A DNA stretch of 64,000 nucleotides, from positions 3,768,735-3,832,734 of the forward strand of contig NC_037255.1 of the NCBI RefSeq assembly GCF_000002425.4, read 5' to 3'. Positions within the stretch are counted from its first letter, which is position 1. The number at the start of each line of letters is the position of its first letter. This document shows positions 11,251-24,400 of the stretch, in pieces. The position numbers and the translations under genes were made by a program. The stretch comes from Physcomitrium patens (taxonomy: Eukaryota; Streptophyta; Bryopsida; Funariales; Funariaceae). The notes below the pieces were generated by a model, which was given only the letters and a program-made list of their open reading frames with translations, searched no databases and had not been told where the DNA came from.

Positions 11251-13240
11251 AAGTTAACACAGGCAACATAACGAAGGTACAAGTTGGGGGAACGAAAAGA
11301 ACGAACACGTTCATCCTTAAATTATCCATCTACCCCAAAGAAATATTCATCCATCCATTATCGGTTGGGGTTTAGCGACGGGGGGCGGACGCATTGCCTT
11401 CTACGTCGTAATGAAATCTCGAGAGCTCAAATTCTGATTTTCTCTTTGAAATATGCATCGGAGACATTGTAGCTCGATCCTTGCATGGTCCCCTGGCAGG
11501 GATGCGCCTCTCGCAGTCTGCGGCGAGTGGCTGCTCTTTTTGCTCGTTTTCCTACTTGCTGCGCAGAGCCAGATAATCGAAGCGAAATGTGAGCGAGCAA
11601 CTTCGTTGTTCATGGAGATCCAGGTAGTGCGCTGAATGGATAGGGGCCAGGTTCGAAAGTTGCAGTAGGGGGACAACGATGATTAGCGTGTTGTCGTGGT
11701 TGAGCTCATCTGAGGGAGCAGGGTTAGCATTTCTCCTGAATGTGGATCAGGTGACATTAGTAGCTCGCGACTAGGAGGATAGTTCCGTTCTCGAGGGCCG
11801 TGTTGATGAGTTTCGATGATCATTTGAGCTTAGAAGTTTTGCTTCGTAGAGGTCGACGACTGTTTATAAAACCCTAACGAGCTGGTAGCAGATGCGCGAT
11901 GATGCAGTGGCTCGTGAACCGAGGGGCTTTAGAACGTGTCGTGCTGGTGACGTCGTGTGAACTTGGATTTTGAGATTTTCGGGAATGGGGAAAGGGGATG
12001 ATGGGTTGTGCGGTGGGGGTTTACGTTGTACGCAAGTCAGTCCTTGAACATTCATTCAGTAGTGTGTGCTTACTGTATCTCTGTCTAGCAATTTGGAGAA
12101 GTTGCTCTAGGTCGAGCGCGCAGCGATGTGGAGAGACCTAAATCTTACGCGTCCGCCCTCGTACTAGTGTTGTTTTTGGACTTTGATCCTCGATCTGCAT
12201 CCTATTCGTCAGGTAAGCTTAACTGGAGGGTTATGGTGTTTAAAAAAATTGAAGTGAGACTCTGATAGAGTTTGAGTTTGTGTATGCAAGCTTAGTTTCT
12301 ATCGCTGTCGGCAAGTGAAGTCTCTAGATAGTTAGACTACTTGGACGCTCGTTTTCAGAACATCCTTACGTGAGGTTTGGCCGGCTTCCGTACTTTTAAG
12401 ATTTGGCAGCAGCTCCACACGTGTAGCTTACTGTCCAGGCACTACAAGCACCCACAGCTCAAATACAACCTCATAACCTATGTGGTTGGGTGTATAAGGT
12501 TATTGTTTCGTTGACAGCTTTGTTTACCTTAACTCCTCCGTGGCTCAGCGCGCTAAAGGTCGTGCTGATTGGCAGCTTCTTAAGTAGTAAACTAATGAAA
12601 GCACAGTGCAGGTCATTGGGTGATGGTATTCGTTGCGGAAAGTGTCTCCCTGAAGGCATCTGGATTTCGTTTTTTTGGTATAGATAGTGAGATTTGAATA
12701 TAAGAAATAACCTGTTTGCGTAACAAACATGACTCTTAGTGGAAGTTGTGGTCAGTATGCCTAACAGACCTCTTTCATCTGAAGAGCTCCGCATATACCA
12801 GGTTTTAAGGACGTATGGGCGAGTGACTATTTCTCTGAGTGGATGGAACGGCTTAGTTACCAGGTTGTGTTTCTTTCTAGGTCAGCTCGGAGGTTGTAGT
12901 CCAGACATTGAAGTATTTTCTTTTTACTGCATTATCTTACATATCCTGCGCTGTGTTTTCCACAGATAGCTTTCCAAGCGTTCAATGAGTTCATGGCTGA
13001 AGGACGGGACGTTCGGAACATAGACCTTACGAATCCGCAATGACCTCGATCCAGTGGGTTTCATTTGATTGGGTTTTCTGTTCTGAAGCAGGTTTATTGT
13101 GAGGATGTAATCCATCCTGATTAAAGTAGATGGTGGATCATTTTCGTGTGCTCTTTAAGCAAGGTAAATTCTTCATTAGGAGATGCCACCGTAGAAGTCT
13201 TTGATACGTGTTTTGAAGGGGGTCTACCCGTAAGGTAGAA
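11251..13240 (+). promoter_or_regulatory. Promoter and 5' UTR region of the transporter gene
   Basis: GC content jumps at about 11.25 kb and remains high up to the coding start at 13241, as expected of a promoter and a long, probably spliced, 5' UTR. Small open frames exist on both strands but none extends or resembles a protein. An in-frame TGA lies a few codons upstream of the ATG at 13241, so coding does not extend further left in that frame. I could not fix the transcription start or the 5' UTR introns. Confidence 0.5.
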
Positions 13241-16200
13241 ATGAAAGAGAAGGAGGATGCGCGGTTAGAAATGATCCCACTTAGGATGGAAGATTCCCTA
13301 GACATTGCATCGGAAAGATTAGGAACGAATGTTGCGAACTCTGGGACTCCACATGTATCCATCGGGCTTGAAAGGCCACACGAGCTACATAATATAGAGT
13401 GCGGAATGGGTAATAAAACAGAAGGACTTGAGAGATTATCTTCTGAGGCCAAATCCACCAGTTTTATCTCCATAGGCATGGATCGAAGTTCAGTTGAGAA
13501 ACCGGACAATGTAGGTGGACGAGACGTTACCTCGAGGGAAGCGGTGAAAGAAGTTGTGTCTCGAGATCTAATAAGGGTACAGAAGGCGGGGACGTATGAC
13601 CTAATCTCACGAGATGTAACTTCATCAGAGTCTCGATCTTCTCTCATTCATAATGAATCTGTTGGAAAGAGTGTTGGATTAGTATCTGATGAAGACTTCG
13701 ATCGGGAATTTGGAGCCTCTGCTTCTGGGCAGTCTACGCCTAAGAGAAGGAATGGTTCAAGGGGCAGATCTATTGGAACATCACGATTGGAAAACGGTGT
13801 GGGAGGGGATTCTTTTACGGAGGCTGTTCTTAAAGGAAGTTCCCTTGATGTTTTGAAGGCGAATGCTGTAGAATTGTCTCCCATAAGCAGGACCAGCATT
13901 GGCGGCAAAGATCATGGCATCACTTTTTGTGATGAAGTGGAGCTGCCTGAATTGCGCTCTTCAGCGCGCAATTCTTTGATTTCGACTATAGTTAAGACTG
14001 TCTTTATAATCCTAATTTGGTATACTTTCAGCACTTGTCTCACGTTGTAAGTTCCCGTCTTCACCTCAAATTCCTTGACTGCCTTGACCTAGTGCATAGT
14101 GTTAGTGTCATTGCCTTACTTCACCTCTTGCATGTGAGTGCGGTGCATAATCCCTGCTACTGTGCAGCTTGCAGCAGTTCTGGGCAGACTTCCATTGCTT
14201 TTTTACTGGTTTGTGTGTTAAAACTTGCTTCTTTTCGCAGTTCGCTGAAATAAGCATTTTCGAATCAATTCAGAATTAATGAGCAATCTTGATTGTCTTC
14301 AGGTATAACAAGTTATTGTTAGGAGAAAATCTAGGCAAATTTCCAGCTCCTCTATTAATGAACACCATCCATTTCTCTATGCAAGCTATTATTTCAACCC
14401 TTCTTGTTCATTTTTGGTGTGGGAGAACTCAAAGCCACATTCGAATGACATGGAGAGATTATTTCACTAGAGGTACCGATCATCCCCTTCTTGTACTCCG
14501 TCTGTTTTAGATATTTTAAAATTGCTTTGCAGAAGCTCGTTGTCTTAAATGGGATCAGTGTTGAGTCTCTCTAATAGAATTGAGTGCACGCGCCAGAATA
14601 CGCATTCTTTCTGTTACAAAGTTGCTTAAGTTATAAAAACTTGTGGAATCATTAAAATTTGTTTTACACTGTGCTGCTGGGCATTTTTATCCAGTTTGTG
14701 GAATGCTAAAAAATTCTGAACTCATTAGTCTTGTCTTCATCTTTTCACGCTCTTTGCTAGATTCAATGAACTTCTATATGAAATTTCAATGCCCGGGATT
14801 GAAAGACGGTGTTCTGTGTTACTTGCGTGTGGCAGTGGTTCCAACGGCTGCTGCAACAGCATTGGATATTGACCTGAGCAACATCTCTATTGTATTTATT
14901 TCTGTTTCTTTTGCTACTATGGTGAGGCTTTCTACTTTAAAATGTGATCCGTTGCTGTTCGTTGATACAGCCCCAAGTCTGGTTTCTGATTTATAAAATT
15001 ATGTATTCAGAAGAAAGTTTTGTACTTACTCGAGATGTATTGAATCAAGTAGGTTTAGCAGCCTAGTCTTGGCATTCTTTTTAGTCCAACACACTATTGT
15101 GGACTTGGAACTATTCCTGAGCAATCATCATGATGGAGTTCTACAGGTCAAATCTGGAGCACCTGTATTCCTTCTCCTCTTTGCGTTTGCTTTCAAGTGA
15201 GTTACTATATCTAATTTCTTCTTTCGTCTTAATAGCAGGTTTGGGAGCAGTTTCCCTGCTGAGTTTCCAGTGCTCATCATAGTCGGTTGATAGTCGACTT
15301 CTGTGAAATTGACAGTACTGAGTGAAATATATTCATGCATGTGGCATTGGGTTTGCATCTGCACTTTTGTAAATTTTCGAGATCAGAGATAAGATATTGA
15401 GGTTTCTTACGCCGTAGTGTATGTATGTTCTTTGGCAGGTTGGAGGTGCCAAGTTTTAAGCTGATGGGAATCATTGTTGTAATTTCCTTAGGAGTGATGC
15501 TCACTGGTATTTTTCACCGTCTGCTCCATTTCTTTGAATTTATCAGCATTTTCTCAATCAATGGTCACTGCGTGTTTCTATTTCAGGCGTAGCACGGCTA
15601 CCAATATTGCGAAGGATTAAAGAGAAAATAGTGTCCATCATTGCATTTTTTTAATGTTTATTGTAATAATCAGTTCAGTTAAATTCGGGAGTTGTTAAGA
15701 ATTTAACAGCTAGCGAGGAAAGCTTGCTATTGCTGTTCCACTCCTCCTTGAGTCACTTCCTTGCACTGTGGAGTTTTATAGCCTTCATCCTTATGATTCG
15801 TGGTGTTCGTATTTAAGAAGACTTCATTTTTAAGGTTGATTTGAGTCATTTTTGTGATGCAGTGCCAAGCTGTGACTTTCCAAAGATTTTAAGTGATCAT
15901 GTATCCTGGACATATTTTCTCTGACTGACCTGAAGAATCGTGCAGTTGCAAAGGAGACAGAATTTGAGCTTCTTGGATTCATTCTCGTGCTTTTGGCAAC
16001 TGTAATGTCGGGTTTCCGATGGACTGTGACGCAGCTTCTCTTGCAGGTGCAACAGTCTCCTCGAATTTCATGGCCTCGCATTATCAGCTACTTTTGTTTT
16101 TAATTTATCATCTATGAAATTCACTATTGTTGTTTTTCTTAGACCTCTGGAATTTTTTCGTGAGCACACAGAAGTGTTTGAGGGGCTTTAGTTGAAAGTA

Positions 16201-17961
16201 AATTAATTAAAATAGGTGTTCTCATGTCTAGTAATTATCTCAAACCTTGCGTATTAAATGGTGATATGAAATGTTGGTGCCGTGAGTTGCCGCAAATTTA
16301 TCTTATCTTATTTGCGCCATGATTTGTTTGCCAATCGCTTCCTGCATCCGAATCTTGGAAACCACGAACCAAACTATCCAGAAAGAAGAGTATGGTATGT
16401 GCTCTCTGCACTTATTGTGTTAGTTGGTATACCTATCTCTCATGTTTGTCTTCTCAGTTAGTCTTGAAAAGGTGTCGGTTAAGGGTCACAGCAGTTTTCT
16501 TGCATATGTGATGTGGGTTAAAAGTCTTGGTTTTAGTTGCTTTGGTTGCTGTTCATTTACTGCGGGCAAGCAAGTTTAGGATAAGAAATACTGTTCTGAT
16601 GAAGTGATTTAAATCAGGTTTGAACAATCCATTTGCAGCGATGAGTTATCTCACACCAGTAATGGCTATTATGACTCTCGTATTCTCATTAGCTATAGAA
16701 CCCTGGCACGAGCTGAGTGAGACGGCTTACTTTGATACCCCACGACATACATTTGAAAGCTGTGCGCTGATGTTGCTTGGAGGGGCACTCGCTTTTTTCA
16801 TGGTACAATCGTCATCCCTAAGTTTTCATTTGGCTAGAGAAGATGTAACAGAATTCTTTTGTACAGAATGTGGACTTTTCTGAAGTCGTAGGTGTAGCTG
16901 ATACGTCAAAACATGGTGGTGCAGGACATGTATTCGCGTTGTATATCTGTCGAAATGATGAAGCACGTTTTGAAACTTTGCAATGCTTATGGTGAAATTT
17001 TGTCGTATTCTTGAAGGTGATGGCAGAGTATTTTCTGATTGCGGAGACAAGTGCAGTGACTTTAACCATTGCTGGTGTCGTCAAGGAGGTCGTAACCATT
17101 GTGGTAAGTTTGAATATATGTCTTCTTGTGATAGCATGTTGTTTTTGTAGTAACAGTAGACAGAAGTGCACCGACGAATACGTGGGAATGTTGCCAGAGA
17201 GTAACTGTATCCTTCAAGCTGCCTCCAATTTCGAAGTTTTGTGTGTGTAGTATTGCAGTTTCATTTCATGTTGTTAACATATTATCGGTGCAAAAGTGAT
17301 CTAGAACCAGGGCCTCTGCTTTCTTGAAATGATGTATTTTTATTGAGTTTCATTCGGTTTGGGAGCTTTGTGGATTAAAATGAACATGATCCAGGTCTCT
17401 TTAATTAATTTCATGTTATCCTTGTTGTTCAAGATATGAATATGAGCATACTTCTCTGTAATGCAAACCTTCACACGTGAAGTTAGTAAAGTGGGTGAAT
17501 TTCTTTGTTTGTAACGTGCAGGTTGCTGTTTTCTTCTTTAAAGATGAGTTTACCTGGCTGAAGGGTATGGGTTTGGTAGTCATTTTCATTGGTGTTAGCC
17601 TGTTCAACTGGTTCAAGTAAGTTTTCTCCCCTTTCTGCTTGAATGTAGGTGTAGAGTTAGATTCTTTATGCTAAATAAAATTTAGTGATTATCTGGTCCA
17701 AGAATTGTTGTGCACAACCTGGGAGAATATAAATTTGATACTCATGCGCTTAATCTTCATGTGAACCTTGGTCTGATCTAGGAGATGGCTTTGCTTAACA
17801 TGATTTGGTTTTTGCGCAGGTACCAGAAGCTTGTTGAAGGCGGGCTGGGTAACAATGCAAATATTCAAGAAGTTGGTAGAAGTTCTCCCAAGTATACTGT
17901 CATCGACGATGAAACCGCTGAAACCTTTGAACTTGAAGACGACACTGATCACGTGTTATAA
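13241..17961 (+). CDS. Nucleotide-sugar / sugar-phosphate transporter (DMT superfamily, TPT domain), 11 exons, 600 aa
   Basis: Exons: 13241-14046, 14303-14472, 14836-14921, 15147-15196, 15439-15506, 15946-16046, 16382-16394, 16618-16802, 17017-17103, 17522-17616, 17820-17961. All introns are GT-AG, and the sum is 1803 nt (600 codons plus TAA). Residues 1 to about 245 are hydrophilic and serine-rich. From about 245 on comes a ten-helix triose-phosphate-translocator-type domain with family signatures YNKLLLGE, ATALDIDLSN, LEVPSFKL, TQLLLQKEEYG, TIAGVVKEVVTIV and VSLFNWFKY. It closely resembles Arabidopsis At1g06470, annotated as a probable sugar phosphate/phosphate translocator, and animal SLC35C2. 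It is therefore expected in Golgi or other endomembranes; the substrate is unknown. The N-terminal extension is roughly 190 residues longer than I recall for At1g06470. The ATG is the first after an in-frame stop. Exon 7 is only 13 nt. Confidence 0.93.
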
Positions 17962-19620
17962 CATCTTGTTGAAATTAAACACCACCTGCCCAATGCTCAC
18001 AGAGATCTTAATACTGGATTGCAGGTACTGCTTTAGTTGTGGTTTTTGACAACCCTAGGTGTTTTTTTTTTGCAAGTTATTTTTCTCAATCAATTTTGTT
18101 GATAGTTTGGGGATCGCAGTTACGAGCGGGGACGGACGGGTGCTAGAGTTAGCGTTAGGATTTGAGGTAGAGCGCTAATGTTGATCTATCCGAGCTTCAA
18201 TATGGTTCGGTAGTGGAGTTTTTAGGAGTTTTAGGTTTGTAGATTCAGTCATTTTATTGATGTTCAATGGCTTACAATTAACAGCTTCGACAGAAACCCA
18301 CTTAAGAGTCCAGTTAAGATGGGCCTATTGTTTGTCAGCAGCACGTAGCCACAAATGTACACGATGAAAAAATAAAAAATAAAATCTATGTTTCATTTAA
18401 TTTGATGATATTCTTCTGGCATCTGTGGGTCTGTATCCGACGATGCTGCATTTCCTTACAAGTACGTCTCCCACTTGTATGGTCGTGCCGTACGGAATAT
18501 GATAATGTGGAATCTTCCTTGAAAACTCGAATACGTTATTTCACTGGTAAATTGACTAGCATGAACTACGCTGAGGTGAACTAGTATTATTTGATTTACT
18601 GTGTGACAATTTATAGGACATAACACGGTAAATCAACTGTTCAACTTACACCTATTTGTGCTGTTTTTGTTGCCTTTACGAAGAGAGCATAAGGCAGATA
18701 CACGTGTCAACGCTTGCGCTTCATTTGTTCTAACCATTTTCTTGGGATTGTGCTAATTGGAAGGTTTCTAGACTACCGACACTTAGCTTCTGCCTTGCTT
18801 GAAAAGTGTGTGTGTGTGTGTGTGTTTGTTTTATTTTATTTTATTTTACTTTGTTTTTTTTTTGTTTGGTTTTTTCCCTCCCATTCTCGGTGGAACATTA
18901 GAGATAGACCCTGTTATATTATGGTAAGAATGCAATTACAAACGACAGAGGCTGGCACTAGTACAGAATGGCTCTTCCGTTCCTTGGAGGACTAAATCTG
19001 GGGCTGGGGGAGATAGATTTCAGATCACCTAAGTTTGATTCTTGTACATCAACTTGCATCGAGAGGCTGAACTCTTTACTGGGCTACTTTATTTCTTGGA
19101 GTGCCTCCTTCCAACACAACTTTCCGCATTCCAGTATCAACAAGATTGTGTGAAAGGTCTAATTTGGCGACCATGTCAAGGAGTGGAATATCAATGTGTT
19201 GAATTCATATGCAAGATCCCCATAACGAGCAGTCAAAGCCTTTTGGTGTATTGTAACTTAATGCTTTCTTTGATGAAAGATTGGTAGATATCTGATTAGC
19301 AAGGAATACTGCTTTCTACATGTTTAGCATTGCCACAACCAAGATGAGGATAGATTCTCCTGAGTGAGATAGGCAAAGCAAACATTTACCATTTATGGCA
19401 GAAGCAATGTGTTTATTGCCATGCATTTGTATTTACCTCTCTGTTTTGTAGAAGTCATATTAGTGCCAATTTCTTCTTTGAATGATTTTTTCAGAGGGTT
19501 CATTTCATTTTGCTATTATTGCTTTATTTATAGAAATATTGTGTCACTTTCAGTAACTCAAAGCATTATTTTATTATATAGAAGTTGCAAGATGTTTTTA
19601 GAATTATATCTTGTTTTTTA
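17962..19620 (+). other. 3' flank of the transporter gene
   Basis: Downstream of the stop codon, composition stays intermediate to about 19.3 kb and then falls. It probably holds the 3' UTR and terminator, although no single poly(A) signal can be chosen. A (TG)n tract lies at 18806-18825, followed by (TTTTA)n-like runs. The short open frames here (up to 93 aa) look accidental. Confidence 0.5.
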
Positions 19621-19671
19621 ACACATGTTGGATAAGAATTACTAATAAAAATATTATATTAAATTTAGAAG

Positions 19672-19673
<2 letters not shown>

Positions 19674-19703
<30 letters not shown>
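19674..19703. repeat. (AT)n microsatellite
   Basis: About 30 bases of AT repeat. Confidence 0.95.
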
Positions 19704-19705
<2 letters not shown>

Positions 19706-22254
19706 TATTAGATAACATAGAGATTAGGTTGAAACAAGTATACGTTTTTGCATAGAAAAGTAGTCTTTTATTAATACTATTTGAAAGATTTTACAATTGG
19801 TACAGTACAATATACAAGATTGTTTTAGATTATTTCTTTAATATTAAAAGACTAGTCAATTTTGTAGCTAAATATTAGAAATTGGATGGAGTAGTTTCAA
19901 ATAGATAATAGAAATGGAAGTCAAAACTATATCTAATTAAAATTTATTCTATGCCTTAGTTATCTTTCATAAAGATCATAAGTTGTAGTGGAAGCAAGAT
20001 TTATATACCAATGACCAAAATAAATTGTACTTATTTAATTGCATTATTTTATTAAATCACGTTGCTTTAAAATAAGTAGAAGTGAAAATCTTTGATATAA
20101 GATGGATTAGAAATTAATATGCAATAAGAGATGTAAGATGAAATATTGCTAACGTGTAGTGTTTTATTTCCAAATAATTTTCATTTTAAGATACTCATTT
20201 GTAGCTAAAAAAGTCTTTTTTATCAATAAGAAGTTTCAAGAAAAAATAGTAATTATTATTTAAATATTTTAATTTCTTACGACCAAATCATTAAAATATA
20301 TTCTATCATTTCTACCAAAATTTGATTTATATATTTTTTTTATTATGTGATGAAAACTAAGAATTATACTAATATTTTATTTTAGTATTTTTTTAAAAAG
20401 AAGAATAAAAATTTAACGAATAATGAATTTGAATATATTTTTTTATTAATAAGTTATTTTCTTGTTTATAACCATTTTTTATTATTATAAATAAACTATT
20501 TTTTTTCCAATTTATTATTAAGATTAATAAATTATAATATATATTTATAAAGAATCTAATATAATTTAAATTAAATTAAATTTTATTTCTTACTAGCATT
20601 AGATAGTATTATTAACATTACGAAATATAATGAAAGGTTTGATGTAACAAGAAACATGATGCCTTATATTTCTAAGAGCCCTATAATTTGGATTATCTTG
20701 AGATAATCAAAAATTTATATATAATAAAAATAGAGAATTATTAAATTGACCTAGACATTTATTAAATTGACTTATACATCATAACTATCATTAGAAAAAA
20801 TAGATCATAGTTAGATTCAATTTTCTATTGCGAGATCCACAACTAATAAAAATAATGTTGGTTATTTTTCATCATGGTTATCATAATGTTTACCATGATT
20901 TTCATCCTTGAGAGAGAAGGGGGAAGAATCCTAATTTTAATTTTAAAAGAAAGAGAGCAAGAGACTCTTTTATAAGTAAAATTCACCAGGTTGGAAGAAG
21001 TAGAAGTTATGCATCTTATGCAAAAAAATAAAAATAAAAAAATAAATATAAAATCTAGTTTTAGGTAGTACAAAGCTTGTGATTCTTTTTACATTATGTG
21101 TATGTCTTTGTAATTTATCCTTAATATGTTGTCATATGAGCCAATTTTAGCAAGACATGCTAAAGAATGTAGAATCCTTATTATAGGTATGATACCAATG
21201 CCAAGATTTGGATGTGCCAACTATGTTTTTAATGCAATTACTTCTCTACAAGTTATCATTGGTCTTTTCAAGTATTTTAATTATTATAGTACCTTATCAA
21301 AGTTAAAAAATCTATATTTATTAATTTTATTTAAAAAATATATGTTACCATTAGCTACAATTGAGTCCACAAGGTCTCAAGCTAGTTCAATTTAGAAGAG
21401 CTTTTTGGTGGTACAACTTTTTTGATTTTACAAAGAATTTGAAGTTGGAAGAAAAAAAATATGCAATCTTGAGTAATTTTTTAAATGAAATTAATAAATA
21501 TAGATTTTTTAAAGAAAACTTAACTCGTGTGAAATTGATGGAAATTCCAACATGTTGTACGCCTTTACAAACATTGAATCATGTCTAAATTACTTAGCTC
21601 TAGCAACTACAATAGTACATGCAAATTAATATAATACTTCTCAAGAAGGACATGTACAAACATTGTTAGTTTTTTACAATGTTGACTATTGAGGGGATTT
21701 TGGAAAAAAGATCCATACTTAGAATGGTTCTTAATGTTTGTCATATTAGAATTCTTATGAAACATGTCTTGCAAATATTTACATTGGTATGAAGTTCTCA
21801 GAACTGTCGTTTCACAATTGTGTAAGACCTCACTAAGAATTGTAAATGAAACAATAATATTTTGTTGTCTTCTGATAAGATTATAGACTAGCATCTCACT
21901 ACCATCATGTAAACACATGTGACTATATTTTGTTGGTTTTGATCCATCTTTTTGTTCACGTTATGTACTTTTAAGAAATTTGACAAAATAAAGAAAAAAT
22001 AGGTAATTATTCTATCTATCCTTTCTTTTCACAAGGTGGTGTTTTTCTATTGATTTCAATGTTAATATCATAGTTTAGACAAGAAATTTTTTATTTCTAG
22101 ATGTTGTATACCTTACTAAATTCATAAAACTTTTTCTTTTATTTTTTAAATCTTACAAACTTACAGATAACTACTTCATGTTTTCTTGTAAGCATCTTTT
22201 ATTGGTGCAATAGAAACAACAAATCACAAGATATACAAGTTGTACTATCTCAAC

Positions 22255-22500
22255 AAACTCAAATTAGGTTTCTAAATTAGTGATACAAATCCAAAACTTA
22301 TCCAAGTTAGTACTATAAATCAAAATTGTATTTAGATTAGCACTACAAATTCAAATTGTATTCAAATTAATTTGCTAGATTAGCACTACAATTCTAAATT
22401 GTATTTAAAACAATTTGTAATGCTATCCCTAAAAATTCCAAATTGTATTCAAATTAGCTTACTACATTAATACTATAAATCCAAATTTATCTCCAATTTA
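22255..22500 (+). repeat. Imperfect minisatellite, about 40-50 bp unit
   Basis: Five to six degenerate units share TTAG.ACTA.AAAT..AAA, then TTGTATT.AAA. Units of slightly different length follow one another without interruption. Confidence 0.6.
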
Positions 22501-24400
22501 GATACAAACAATTGTGAAGTAAAAATAGCTCAAGAAAAAAAGTACAAATATTCTATCTAGTTTTTTTTGCAATTCTTGCAAAGACACACATTTATAGCTG
22601 CTTCTTCAATAATTTCAAATTATAAAGGTATCTATACCATAGAACCTTCTATATAGGTATGGAATTATCTCAATAAATTCATCAAGTTGCAAAAACAACC
22701 TTGTTGTCAACTAAATTTTAAATTCTTAAGTGTCATGGTTATCAATGCTAGCCCCAAAAGTTGTTTGCATATCTTTTGTTATTGATGTGGCAATTACATA
22801 ACTTATAAGGTCCCTTTAATATAACATAGTCACCATATTCTTTGGTGCCAGTTTTATAATAAATATCTAAGTAATAATCTCTTTTTCTACTGGTTAAGGA
22901 CAACGAACAATAGGATGGCCTGTTAGTGATGCCAAAGACGTGTGGCAATATTCTCCATTTCAAACCATCAAATGCCAACATTTATCAACTTATAAGATAT
23001 GCATATAATTCAAATGGGAAGTCAATCAATTATGTTGATCAGTTATAATGATGTATTATGTTTATATATGGCTCACAATAGATATGACCTTTTGTTGCAT
23101 TTGAAAACAATGTGTAGCTTGTTAGAGCTGCATTTAAAAATTATATATTTTTAGGCATAGAAAAAAGTATCTACACTTTGTTTCATGTCTTTGAATGTTT
23201 CAAATAATTCTTCCACTAATAGGTGCATCTTCAGCAAGTTTTCTATTTCAAAATGGAAGCAACCCAAAATAGCAAGTTCTTCCATTGTCCCTCCTAGAGA
23301 ATAGAAAGAGAGCTAGGAAATTACAAGGCTAAAGTCTTGTCAGAGCAGGGCAAAGGAAGCACATACACACAAATGAATTCGCACCCAAATGGACAAATCA
23401 GCACTGCTTCTGCTTGGAATAACAATAAAGGCAAAATAAAGTTTATGTAGACTATATAGAATGTTATTATTGTTAATTATAATCGTTGATTATTATGCAT
23501 TATTACTCTTGTTGTGCCTATGACTGTACAAATTTCATTTTTTGATAACCATAATTATACCAATCTATTTTTTGATGATGGTTATGATGATAAAAAAGAA
23601 CACAAGAATGTATGTGCTGAAGGTGACAAGGAAGAAGGAAGGAGATAATAATGGATAGATTGCTTTAACAAATGCTTTGGATTAATTTAACAATTTTTTA
23701 GCAATACAAAACACTAATAAGATTGATTTTTGTAAAAATATATTCAATAAAAAAAATAAAAATAAAAATAAAATCTTTCTAAGTTGATGGCTTCTAGCAA
23801 TTAAAGGAAAAGAATTTAAATTAAAAGATTAAATTTTTATCGAATGTTTGAGTAGATTATTATATGTGGTGTTTAATTTTCAAGATAGAAGTTTATCTAA
23901 GGTTTCTATTGGTTCATTAGATGTTTATTTGGTATTCTTTTTTTATGAATTTCACACCAAAATCTAATTCTTATTTCTAAATGTAAGTGAAGTGATTGGA
24001 AGGTGTTTTCAAAAAATGAATCATTAATTACCAAATGTTATTAAATATTGTCTATTATAAATTAAGATGTCTTTGATTTTTAGACTATAATTAGATAATT
24101 AATTGATTTGTTAGATTTCAACTTTTCATTTGGCTTTAATATTAATACAATACTTTGAATCAATTAACTTTGAAATTTATCTTCTCTCAAATAATTTTCT
24201 ATTCTACTGATTTTCAGCAAAATTACATATTTGCACTTTTATACATTTAAAAATATATATATCAATAAATAATTTTGAAATATATTGATCAATAATATAA
24301 AGTACTAGATCCCTATAATGTGATATTTGACTACAATGAATAAATCTGATTCACAAAATTAACTGGCAAGCTAAATTGACATTTATTCTACTATACCTGA

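Larger units (their letters stand above)
19621..24400. other. Long AT-rich spacer, no gene recognised
   Basis: About 4.8 kb of strongly A/T-rich sequence. Contents: (AT)n at 19674-19703, a minisatellite at 22255-22500, and slightly less AT-rich patches near 21.1-21.9 and 22.7-23.4 kb with frames up to 103 aa that I cannot match to a family. These patches are probably eroded transposons. Confidence 0.6.

Noticed and set aside
13138-13647. 169-aa minus-strand frame opposite transporter exon 1
   Set aside because: It is an antisense shadow of the well-supported coding exon.
21126-21588. Two adjacent plus-strand frames of 89 and 75 codons in AT-rich spacer
   Set aside because: No family resemblance, no splice links and no supporting composition. 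They may be transposon debris, but I cannot show it.
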